The translations under genes and the position numbers were made by a program. DNA of 64,000 nt from assembly GCA_030913385.1 (NCBI GenBank), contig CP133159.1, positions 2,006,584 through 2,070,583 of the forward strand. The letters run 5' to 3'. The notes under the pieces were generated by a model. The model worked only from the letters and a program-made list of their open reading frames with translations, was not told the DNA's origin and did not search any database. This document shows positions 17,266-24,868 of the stretch, piece after piece; within the stretch, counting starts at the first letter, position 1; each line of letters starts with the position of its first letter. Origin of the DNA: Cytophagaceae bacterium ABcell3 (lineage in GTDB: Bacteria; Bacteroidota; Bacteroidia; Cytophagales; Cytophagaceae).

Positions 17266-18093
17266 TTATTTCTTTAATACTTCTATTTCCTTCTTCAACT
17301 TCTCATTCTCCTTCTTCATTTCAATCATGTATAGGGTAAGTTCTTCTACTTTTTTTAGAAGGATGATGTCCATGTCGGCAACGTTAATGCCGTTTTCTTC
17401 AACTTCTGCGGCTGATGGAACTTCAGGAAGGTGGCTGTTTTCTTTTATAAATGACTCTACTTCTTCTAATGGTCTCAGTTTATAGTCTTTGGCAAATACA
17501 TAATCTGGGAAGCACCGGCTTTGAGTTAGACGTACCTTTACTTCTGTTGCATATATAGTTCCGTTGACTGATAACCTGGCGTCATCAGGCAAGCAGTCTG
17601 CTCCTTGGTTCATGTTAATTGCAACTTTTCCATCTCCTCTTACATAAAAAGGACTCATACTATTTGCGCCAATGTCCCTAATTTGGAAAAAATAGCTGTT
17701 GCGGGCATTTGCTGCAGTGCCAAATGTTTGTACGTCAACAGTTAAAGCGTTTAATGGATTGCCTCCGCTGCTAGGATGGAATATATGAGATGCGCCTTGT
17801 ACTCGTAGGCCATTTGCTGGAGGTGTGTGATAAGTTCCTATTGATAACCCTCCATTGTAATGGGAAAGTAATTTAGTATTTTGGTTCTGTTGAATTCTCA
17901 TTCCGTGCCTATTAGATTCTGTTACATTTATATGAAATTTAGAATCATTCCTAGGTGCGACATCTATTCCTACATTACCATTTGATGTGCTTCCGATGTT
18001 TTGAGTTCCTCCGGGTACTCTGATCTGGGCGTGTAAGTTAAAAGAAATTAATAAAGTGACTGCAAAAGTTGCAATGAGTAATGTTTTTTTTAT
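17266..18093 (-). CDS. Fibre-like secreted protein with C-terminal coiled coil; non-AUG or damaged start
   Basis: The first ATG in frame is at 17901. Upstream, the frame stays open and encodes a textbook signal peptide (KKTLLIATFAVTLLISF, cleavage after LHA) that begins at an ATA codon at 18093-18091, where ATG would be expected. The mature part begins QIRVPGGTQNIGSTSNGNVGI, like repetitive tail-fibre or cell-wall anchored proteins of Bacteroidota. The C-terminal third has DYVFAKDYKLRPLEEVESF and HLPEVPSAAEVEENGINVADM. It ends in a coiled coil (LLKKVEELTLYMIEMKKENEKLKKE). This end is common in Bacteroidota tail-fibre-domain proteins and probably trimerises. The exact role is unknown. Confidence 0.65.
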   Translation of the reverse strand: MKKTLLIATFAVTLLISFNLHAQIRVPGGTQNIGSTSNGNVGIDVAPRNDSKFHINVTESNRHGMRIQQNQNTKLLSHYNGGLSIGTYHTPPANGLRVQGASHIFHPSSGGNPLNALTVDVQTFGTAANARNSYFFQIRDIGANSMSPFYVRGDGKVAINMNQGADCLPDDARLSVNGTIYATEVKVRLTQSRCFPDYVFAKDYKLRPLEEVESFIKENSHLPEVPSAAEVEENGINVADMDIILLKKVEELTLYMIEMKKENEKLKKEIEVLKK

Positions 18094-18255
18094 TTTTTTT
18101 GTTTGATTTAGTTTATGCGTGCAAACTTAGTGTTTAGTCTTAAGTTGTGCAAGTTTAATTTATTATTTGTGGGTATAAGTCCATGTTATTGTTTTGATTG
18201 TCTATAGACAGTTTTTTTTGTGGGTTTTGTCGGATAGGGTTAGGCTGTTTTAACG

Positions 18256-18764
18256 TAGGGAAGGTGTTTTATCTGGCAGGTTATCAGCAGGTGTTGTCTA
18301 TTTTATTGGGCGTATTGGTAATTGCTGCTGTTTTATACCCTTCTTTGGTAAAAGGCAAGATCAATGTTATTGGGTTTGGATTGGTAAATTCAATCAAAAG
18401 AGGATTGACAAGGGTATTTAACAATGGTTCTTACCCTGGTTTAATGTTCACTGGAATATTAAATGGTTTTTTGCCCTGTGGGTTGGTTTATATGGCTTTG
18501 GCAGGAAGTATGGCTACCGGTGGTATGATTTCTGGTAGCTTGTTCATGGCTGCTTTTGGTCTTGGGACACTGCCAGTGATGATGGCCGTTTCTTTGGGCG
18601 GCGCTTTTGCCAGCGAGTCTATAAAGTCTAAAATTCGCAAAGCCGTCCCTGCCATGATGGTGGTTATGGGTTTGGTATTGATACTCCGCGGCCTCAACCT
18701 GGGCATCCCTTATGTAAGTCCCGCCGTAGGTGCAGAAGGGCAGGAGGTGCATAGTTGTCATTAA
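18256..18764 (+). pseudogene. Truncated second copy of the SafE gene
   Basis: It matches 14513-15018 from TAGGGAAGGTGTTTTATC to the last codons, and ends in its own TAA. The N-terminal part with the GSLHCIGMCGP motif is missing, and no family-like start precedes it, so it should not make a working transporter. By eye about a dozen bases differ and only one changes an amino acid (Val to Ile in the TGVLNGFLPCG stretch). The decay is therefore recent, or the copy was functional elsewhere until it was brought here. Confidence 0.88.
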
Positions 18765-18805
18765 GGGTTTGGGGTAAAAGAAAAATAGTATATATATAGC
18801 ATATT

Positions 18806-18834
18806 AAAGCCATGGATACTTTATCCATGGCTTT
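18806..18834. terminator. Bidirectional terminator
   Basis: Perfect 13-bp stem AAAGCCATGGATA / TATCCATGGCTTT with a 3-nt loop, between the SafE remnant and the convergent COG0523 gene. Confidence 0.85.
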
Positions 18835-18850
18835 TGTTATTTAGGTTGGT

Positions 18851-20032
18851 TTATAAGGGCCAACTATCTTGTAAGAGCTGGTTTTGTTGGATAGCTTTTG
18901 CTTCTTCCTCAGAGCATATACATTTTTGGAGTTCTGAGATTATTTGCTCTTTATTCAAGTCTTGGCCTATAATCACAATTTCTGTCATTCGGTCTCCCCA
19001 AGTTGGGTCAAAGCGTGATAAAATAAAGTCTTCATCTACTTGGTAATATTTCCACTCATCGCGAGGTTTGGATGCCCACCATACACCGGCTTTGTCCGCT
19101 TTCAGTGATCCTCCTGCTTGGCTCCAGGCTATGGCATCATCCGGTCTTGAGGCTAACCAAAACAAGCCTTTGCTTCTGATGATGTTTTCTGGCCAGAGGT
19201 GGTTGACATAGTTCCAGAAACGTTCTGGGTGGAAAGGTGCCCTACTTCGAAATACAAATGACCCTAGTCCGTACTCTTCAGTTTCGGGAGTATGCTCAGT
19301 TTCTAGTTCCTTGATCCTCCCTGCAGAAGATGAAGCCTTTTCGAAGTCAAATAACCCTGTATTTAATATTTCCTTAGGCGGAACTTTGCTCATTTGAGAT
19401 TCTATGATCCTTGCCTCAGGGTTTAGTTTTTTTAGTATAGCTTTTAGTTCTCCTAACTGGTAAGAGGAAACCAGGTCAGTTTTGTTTATAATGATTACAT
19501 TGGCAAATTCGATTTGATCTGTTAGCAAGTTGACGATGGTTCTGTTGTCAGATGGGTCTTCGTTGAGGTCTCTCGTCCATACCGTGTCTCCACTGGTAAA
19601 GTCTTTTGAAAAATTAAACGCATCTACTACTGTTACCAAAGTGTCTAGTGTGCTGAACTTTGTCAGGTCTATACCGGACTCCTCATCTACATAAGAAAAA
19701 GTTTGTGCTACCGGCAAAGGTTCTGAAATCCCTGTAGACTCTATAAGCAGGTAGTCGAACCGCTCTTCTTTGGCCAACTTTTCTACCTCTTTTAAAAGGT
19801 CTTCACGTAGTGTACAGCAAATACAACCATTAGACATCTCGACTAACTTTTCTTCGGTCCTAGAAAGCACGTTTTCGTTCTTTACCAACGCTGCATCCAC
19901 ATTTACTTCGCTCATGTCGTTGACAATGACTGCTACTTTAAGATTTTCTTTGTTATGTAAAATATGGTTTAGCAATGTTGTTTTACCTGCGCCTAAAAAG
20001 CCACTCAACACTGTTACTGGAAGGTTTTTCAT
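18851..20032 (-). CDS. COG0523 (CobW/ZigA-like) GTP-dependent metallochaperone
   Basis: 393 residues. The G1 motif [15 protein letters not shown] is at residues 11-25, the metal-binding CxCC motif (GCICC) is at 69-73, the Walker B region is [15 protein letters not shown], and NKTD is the guanine-specificity motif. The C-terminal CobW_C domain contains [18 protein letters not shown] and [22 protein letters not shown]. This long form is the zinc chaperone type often expressed on zinc starvation, rather than a cobalamin enzyme; no cobalamin genes are nearby. A GCAAC-AAT-GTTGC palindrome lies about 50 nt upstream and may be a Zur-type operator. Confidence 0.88.
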   Translation of the reverse strand: MKNLPVTVLSGFLGAGKTTLLNHILHNKENLKVAVIVNDMSEVNVDAALVKNENVLSRTEEKLVEMSNGCICCTLREDLLKEVEKLAKEERFDYLLIESTGISEPLPVAQTFSYVDEESGIDLTKFSTLDTLVTVVDAFNFSKDFTSGDTVWTRDLNEDPSDNRTIVNLLTDQIEFANVIIINKTDLVSSYQLGELKAILKKLNPEARIIESQMSKVPPKEILNTGLFDFEKASSSAGRIKELETEHTPETEEYGLGSFVFRSRAPFHPERFWNYVNHLWPENIIRSKGLFWLASRPDDAIAWSQAGGSLKADKAGVWWASKPRDEWKYYQVDEDFILSRFDPTWGDRMTEIVIIGQDLNKEQIISELQKCICSEEEAKAIQQNQLLQDSWPL

Positions 20033-20078
20033 ACACTTATTATTTTTTTTGTAAAGTAAGCATGAATATGTTTTAATT

Positions 20079-20091
20079 GCAACAATGTTGC
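20079..20091. promoter_or_regulatory. Palindromic operator candidate upstream of the COG0523 gene
   Basis: GCAAC-AAT-GTTGC, extendable to TTGCAACAATGTTGCG, is centred about 50 nt upstream of the GTPase start. Zinc-responsive (Zur) control is inferred from the target gene, not from a known motif. Confidence 0.35.
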
Positions 20092-20168
20092 GTATAAATA
20101 CTTGTTTGCAGTTTTTGTTGCTTTTGTTTTCAGCAGTTCTCCACTAGCGCACTAAAATTTCCCAGTGA

Positions 20169-20180
20169 TGACAAATGTCA
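20169..20180. promoter_or_regulatory. FNR/CRP-like palindrome upstream of the cupin gene
   Basis: TGACA-AA-TGTCA is a perfect palindrome of the TGA-N6-TCA class ending 69 nt before the cupin ATG at 20249. It shares TGAYAAATGTCAT with the ccoS site. Confidence 0.45.
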
Positions 20181-20248
20181 TATTTTTCTGTTGCCACAGT
20201 CATATTTTTGCAGTCTGGTTGATTTTATATTGCATAAAATTTCATAAT

Positions 20249-20548
20249 ATGGATAAGCTGATTTCAGATTTGAAGACAGAGTTGGCCTATGCGGATGATA
20301 GGCCTGCAAGTATATTGCTCAAGCATAACTCATCTAAGGTGCTGTTACTTGCTATAAAGGCGGGGCAGGAGTTGCAGCCTCATACAAATCATGAGGATAC
20401 TATACTGACAATTACTGAAGGAGATGGGGCTTTAGTAATGAACGGAAGTGAACATTTCCTGAAAACAGGGGCTGTAGTGCGTATTCCGGCAGGGGTAATG
20501 CATGCGCTTCATGCACTTTCTGATATAAAATTTATATTGATCCGCTGA
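20249..20548 (+). CDS. Small cupin-domain protein
   Basis: The ATG at 20249 (MDKLISDLKTELAYADDRPAS) is chosen over 20165, because the extra residues read through the palindromic operator and lack protein character. 99 residues, with a minimal cupin barrel: AIKAGQELQPHTNHEDTILTITEG carries the His/Glu metal ligands, and IPAGVMHALHALSDIKFILIR is the second motif. Proteins of this kind bind a metal ion and may have a regulatory or redox role; the substrate is unknown. It is divergent from the COG0523 gene. Confidence 0.8.
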   Translation: MDKLISDLKTELAYADDRPASILLKHNSSKVLLLAIKAGQELQPHTNHEDTILTITEGDGALVMNGSEHFLKTGAVVRIPAGVMHALHALSDIKFILIR

Positions 20549-20642
20549 GGTTAAATTAAATTTATACACATTTATTTTAACAGCTTTGGAATTTTCTTTT
20601 AATTTGAACCTATAATCAAAAAAGTATCAAAGCTGTACAGTT

Positions 20643-22280
20643 GTGGAGTTAGCCCCTAATACCTTTACCGAGTTTGCCTTAATTTTAGCCCTTGCTGCTT
20701 TGATAGGGGCTGTAGGAAGACTGCTCAAACAACCCCTTATTATTTCTTTTATTGTAGTAGGCATCTTGGCTGGGCCTGCTGGTTTTGATATCCTCAGCCT
20801 TGAAGAAGAGGTGGAACTATTGGCCGAAACAGGAATTGCTATTTTGCTATTTGCTGTTGGCCTTAAGCTTGATGTTGCCCTAATCCGTTCAACGGGAAAA
20901 GTTGCTTTTTTAACGGGTATGGGACAGGTGATTTTTACTTCAGTCATTGGTTATTTGATCGGGCTGCTTTTAGGGTATAGTAATATTACCTCTCTTTATA
21001 TTGCTATTGCTTTAACTTTTTCCAGTACCATTATTATTGTAAAATTATTATCTGACAAAAAGGAAATAGACTCTTTACATGGACAGATATCCCTCGGTTT
21101 TCTGATCGTGCAGGATATTGTAGTGGTTTTGCTCATGATCGTCTTGTCTGCCTATGGGGCTGGTGCGGCAGAGGAAAGCACGACAACTGCTATGTTGACT
21201 GTTTTTATTAAGGGGATAATATTATTGGCGTCCATTGCTTTGTTGATGAAGTATGTATTGCCTTATCTTGTTCATCAATTGGCAAAGTCACAGGAGTTGC
21301 TGGTGCTTTTTGCCATTGCCTGGGCGGTAGCACTTGCAGCCATAGGGGACAGTATTGGCTTTTCTAAAGAAGTAGGAGCGTTTTTGGCTGGTGTGTCCCT
21401 GGCTTCTACTCATTATCGGGAAGTGATCAGCGGCAGGCTCGTGGCATTAAGGGATTTTTTGCTTTTGTTCTTCTTTATCAACCTGGGTGCGCACTTAGAC
21501 CTTTCTGAAATGGGCGCTCATATACTTCCTGCGTTTGTATTTTCGATTTTTGTCCTTTTAGGTAACCCTTTGATAGTGCTTGTTATTATGGGGCTGATGG
21601 GGTATAGACGCCGTACAGGTTTTTTGGCGGGTTTGACGGTGGCGCAAATCAGTGAGTTTTCGCTCATTCTGGCGGCTCTAGGTTTTTCTCTAGGGCATAT
21701 CGATTCTGAAACTGTAGGGCTTATTACCTTGGTAGGACTTATTACCATTGGTCTTTCCACCTATATGATCATTTATTCTCATCCAATTTTTGAAAAGCTT
21801 TCTCCTATGCTCAAGGTTTTTGAAAAACCTGTGCCATATCGGGAGGCTATTGCCAAGCAAATGGAGCAAAAGAAAATTGATGCCATTGTTTTTGGGCTTG
21901 GCCGTTATGGAGAAAATATTGCAGAAAGCTTGGAAAGGGAAAACTATAATATACTAGGTGTAGATTTCGACCCTATTGTCGTACAACGTTGGCAGGAAAT
22001 GGGTAGGGATGCCCGCTATGGTGATGTGGAAGACCCTGAGCTGGCGGAACATTTACCTTTAAAAAACACCAAATTTGTTATTAGTACTTTTCCTGATGTT
22101 AACGTGAGTATCTCGTTGCTTAAGTATTTGCGTGAGCTAGATTTTAAAGGTAAAATAGCCCTTACAGCACATAGACGTTCTGATGCGGAGAAGCTACAAA
22201 AGCATCAAGCTGACCTTATTTTGCTCCCTTTTGCAGAGGCTGCTGTAAATATTGTAAGTAAATTAAAAAGCAAGGAATAA
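20643..22280 (+). CDS. CPA2-type cation:proton antiporter with RCK (TrkA-N) domain
   Basis: 545 residues starting at GTG. About 12 transmembrane helices form a Na+/H+-exchanger domain (FSSTIIIVKLLSDKKEIDSLHGQ and SLGFLIVQDIVVVLL are typical KefB/RosB elements). The cytoplasmic TrkA-N domain follows at about residue 412: AIVFGLGRYGENIAESL (NAD-binding), LGVDFDPIVVQRW, and FPDVNVSISLLKYLREL. It probably exports K+ or Na+ in exchange for protons, gated by nucleotides. It precedes uspA and a lactate permease in the same direction. Confidence 0.9.
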   Translation: MELAPNTFTEFALILALAALIGAVGRLLKQPLIISFIVVGILAGPAGFDILSLEEEVELLAETGIAILLFAVGLKLDVALIRSTGKVAFLTGMGQVIFTSVIGYLIGLLLGYSNITSLYIAIALTFSSTIIIVKLLSDKKEIDSLHGQISLGFLIVQDIVVVLLMIVLSAYGAGAAEESTTTAMLTVFIKGIILLASIALLMKYVLPYLVHQLAKSQELLVLFAIAWAVALAAIGDSIGFSKEVGAFLAGVSLASTHYREVISGRLVALRDFLLLFFFINLGAHLDLSEMGAHILPAFVFSIFVLLGNPLIVLVIMGLMGYRRRTGFLAGLTVAQISEFSLILAALGFSLGHIDSETVGLITLVGLITIGLSTYMIIYSHPIFEKLSPMLKVFEKPVPYREAIAKQMEQKKIDAIVFGLGRYGENIAESLERENYNILGVDFDPIVVQRWQEMGRDARYGDVEDPELAEHLPLKNTKFVISTFPDVNVSISLLKYLRELDFKGKIALTAHRRSDAEKLQKHQADLILLPFAEAAVNIVSKLKSKE

Positions 22281-22330
22281 CTTTTAATTTTATATATTAA
22301 ACCTTTATTTTGGTCTGAACCATTTTTTGT

Positions 22331-22342
22331 TGACTTTGATCA
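22331..22342. promoter_or_regulatory. FNR/CRP-like site upstream of uspA
   Basis: TTGACTTTGATCAT at 22330-22343 matches TTGAT-N4-ATCAA at 8 of 10 positions. It ends 89 nt before the UspA ATG. Confidence 0.4.
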
Positions 22343-22431
22343 TAACCAATAGTGCTTAATGCCTTTAATTTATAGAGAAGAGGTTTCTACCTTTATACTG
22401 TTCTTGTCAAATACCAATTAATTTTAATATT

Positions 22432-23265
22432 ATGAAGCGCACAATCCTTTTTCCAACAGACTTTTCAGATAATGCTCATATAGCATTGGATTATGCTGTT
22501 GCCTTTGCAGATTCCTTAGATGCAGAAATTCTTGTTTTTCATGCTTATTCTATTGCTCTTATTAATACTGATATGCCTTATAGTGTTATTGAAGAAGAGT
22601 TGGAAAGGGTCAAGCATAAGGCTATTGAGGATTTAGAGGCTCTTTGTAAAACAATTAAGGAAAAGAACCCTGAAGTGAGCGCTTCTTATATTCTGAAACA
22701 AGGTTTCGCAGGTTCTATGATTGTTGAGTTTGCTAAGGACAGGGATGTGGATATGATCATAATGGGTACCCAAGGGGCGGGGGCTGTTAAATCTTTCTTT
22801 ATAGGAAGCAATGCGGCAGACGTTATAGAAAATGCCTCTTGTCCAGTTTTGGCAGTGCCTGAGCGGGTACCATACAAAGGTATTAAAACTATTGCTTTTG
22901 CCAGCGATTATTACGACTCTGATATTAAAGACCTTTCTAAGCTTACTATTATAGCGAAAGCACTCGATGCAGAGATTACTATTATCAATATATCAGACGA
23001 AGGCAAGGAGATTCAAGAGGCTGTTAGTGCTAGGTTTATGCGTGAAGTAAGGGAGCGTAATAGTTACCCCCGTATTGAATTGAAACTTATAGAAAGCGAC
23101 GATGTGGAGAAAAGTTTGGAAAAATACATGAAAGAAAACCCTACTGACCTGTTGGTTACTTCTACAAGGAAGAGGAACCTTTTGGAAAAGTTCATGGAAA
23201 GAAGCCTTACCAAACAGCTCGCTTACCATGCAAAAGTCCCTTTACTTGCATTTCATCAGAAGTAA
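22432..23265 (+). CDS. Universal stress protein, two tandem UspA domains
   Basis: 277 residues. The first domain starts RTILFPTDFSDNAHIALDYA and ends with the ATP-binding motif GTQGAGAVKSFFIGS plus NASCPVLAVP. The second domain begins at about residue 147 (GIKTIAFASDYYDSD) and ends LAYHAKVPLLAFHQK. Tandem Usp proteins are common in Bacteroidota and often sit beside anaerobic or redox genes. An FNR-like site lies upstream. The next gene, a lactate permease, starts 8 nt after its stop, so the two form an operon. A second tandem UspA occurs at 58339-59166. Confidence 0.93.
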   Translation: MKRTILFPTDFSDNAHIALDYAVAFADSLDAEILVFHAYSIALINTDMPYSVIEEELERVKHKAIEDLEALCKTIKEKNPEVSASYILKQGFAGSMIVEFAKDRDVDMIIMGTQGAGAVKSFFIGSNAADVIENASCPVLAVPERVPYKGIKTIAFASDYYDSDIKDLSKLTIIAKALDAEITIINISDEGKEIQEAVSARFMREVRERNSYPRIELKLIESDDVEKSLEKYMKENPTDLLVTSTRKRNLLEKFMERSLTKQLAYHAKVPLLAFHQK

Positions 23266-23273
23266 GTCGTTAG

Positions 23274-24770
23274 ATGAACATATTAGTTTTTGTATTGCCT
23301 TTTGCTGTACTATTGCTGCTTACCATCGGTTGGCGTCGGCCGCTTTGGCAAGCAGCAATGGCCAGTTACGTAACAGGTGTTGTTATTTCTTCTATTGCGA
23401 GAGGGTTTGAAATGCCATTGCTGGCTGTACCCATGACCCATGCTTTTTTTATTGCGGTAGAATTGGCTGTTATCCTTTTTGGAGCCATTTTTTTTCTGAA
23501 TTTTCTGAAAATAAATGGAGCTATTGATAAAATACAGGGGTCGTTAAACAGTGTTACTTCGGATAAACGCTTGCAAGCTATCTTGCTGGCTTGGCTTTTT
23601 GGAGGGTTTATTGAAGGAGCGTCAGGGTTTGGAACTCCTGCAATGATCGTGGCACCGTTGTTGGCCTCTTTGGGCTTTCCATTGATGGTGGCTGTGGTAC
23701 TTCCACTTATGGCCAACACTACTGCTGTTACTTTTGGTGCTGTTGGTACGCCTGTCAAAATTGGATTTGCTGGCATTGAAAGTGCTAATGCTGCTGGAGT
23801 GTTTGCTGCTTCTGTCAATTTGTTGGCAGGCTTGCTGGTGCCGCTTTTTATCTTGTTCTTTGTTGTCCGCTTTACCGGAGGTACATTGAAGAAAGATTTT
23901 AAACAGGCAGTGCCTTTTGCGCTTTGGGCAGGACTTTGTTTTTTAGTCCCGTACTTCTTACTTTCTTTTGCCGGGGTGGAGTTTCCTTCTATGGCCGGTG
24001 GTTTGTTGGGCTTGTTTTTGTGCATCATAAGTATTCGATATAAGTTTCTTGTGCCTGAAACACAGACTGGTGTGTCAAAGCCTGACCTTGCCGGACTTGT
24101 AAAAGCTTTTATGCCCTATACTCTTTTGTGTGTGTTGCTTGTTGTGGGCAAATTGGTTTTCAGGAATGTTATCATTCTTGACCTGTGGTATGAAGCAACG
24201 CGCAATTTTGCTGTATTTCAACCAGGCATGGCATTCTTAACGGCTATATTGGTTTTGTACCTCATTTCTCCAAAATTTCGGAGCAGTAAGATTAAAATAG
24301 CAGCACTAGATGCTTTTAAAGTGCTTCCCAAGCCTTGGGTAGCTATATTCTTTATTGCGGCACTTGCTCAGAATTTGCTTTTTGTGGGTAGAGAATTTAG
24401 TGTTATCTGGCAACTTACGCCTTATTTATCTGAAGCAGGGGTGCTGTTTACGGCTGTTGCCGCTGGAACCTTTGGTAGTTTTGCTGCCGGTAGTGCTACT
24501 GTATCAAATTTGCTCTTTGGTCGTGAGATATATGAAGCGGCTTTGGCTGCTGGTGCTGGTGCGGTGGCTGCTCTCGGAATGCAATTGATAGGCTCTGGAA
24601 TTGGAAATGCCCTGGCGCTTCAAAATATTGCGGTAGTTCAAGCTGCTGTGAAGATGGAGGGTGAAGAAAAGAATATCCTTCGACAAGTGGTTATTCCATG
24701 TATGATATATTTGGTAGTAGCTTTTCTGGCAGGAATGCTTATCCTTAACTTAACTAGGACTATACACTAG
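23274..24770 (+). CDS. lldP: L-lactate permease (LctP/LldP family)
   Basis: 498 residues with about 12-14 helices. The family signature GGFIEGASGFGTPAMIVAPLL is near residue 113, and TAVTFGAVGTPVKIGF follows. A later conserved patch reads AAVAAGTFGSFAAGSATVSNLLF, and IGNALALQNIAVVQAAV is near the end. It moves lactate (or glycolate) with protons across the inner membrane. It lies directly after uspA, implying co-expression. Together with the D-lactate-dehydrogenase-like gene at 56644 it suggests lactate handling under low oxygen, which is inference. Confidence 0.92.
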   Translation: MNILVFVLPFAVLLLLTIGWRRPLWQAAMASYVTGVVISSIARGFEMPLLAVPMTHAFFIAVELAVILFGAIFFLNFLKINGAIDKIQGSLNSVTSDKRLQAILLAWLFGGFIEGASGFGTPAMIVAPLLASLGFPLMVAVVLPLMANTTAVTFGAVGTPVKIGFAGIESANAAGVFAASVNLLAGLLVPLFILFFVVRFTGGTLKKDFKQAVPFALWAGLCFLVPYFLLSFAGVEFPSMAGGLLGLFLCIISIRYKFLVPETQTGVSKPDLAGLVKAFMPYTLLCVLLVVGKLVFRNVIILDLWYEATRNFAVFQPGMAFLTAILVLYLISPKFRSSKIKIAALDAFKVLPKPWVAIFFIAALAQNLLFVGREFSVIWQLTPYLSEAGVLFTAVAAGTFGSFAAGSATVSNLLFGREIYEAALAAGAGAVAALGMQLIGSGIGNALALQNIAVVQAAVKMEGEEKNILRQVVIPCMIYLVVAFLAGMLILNLTRTIH

Positions 24771-24812
24771 GACCTTCTGTGTAACTTGGATTTTATTTAT
24801 ATCTTGAGAAAC

Positions 24813-24848
24813 AAAAAAGCTGCCCTTATTTTAAAGGACAGCTTTTTT
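24813..24848. terminator. Bidirectional terminator
   Basis: AAAAAAGCTG / CAGCTTTTTT stem, then CCTT / AAGG after one mismatch, between the convergent lactate permease and the repeat protein. Confidence 0.85.
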
Positions 24849-24868
24849 GTTGCCTATCTTATATGATT

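Noticed and set aside
17266-18093. Prophage tail fibre gene
   Set aside because: No phage structural or lysis genes nearby; the protein has a signal peptide and the C-terminus common to Bacteroidota secreted proteins.
18198-18764. Full SafE gene as a second functional copy
   Set aside because: The N-terminal third with the HC..C motif is absent; only the 3' part matches.
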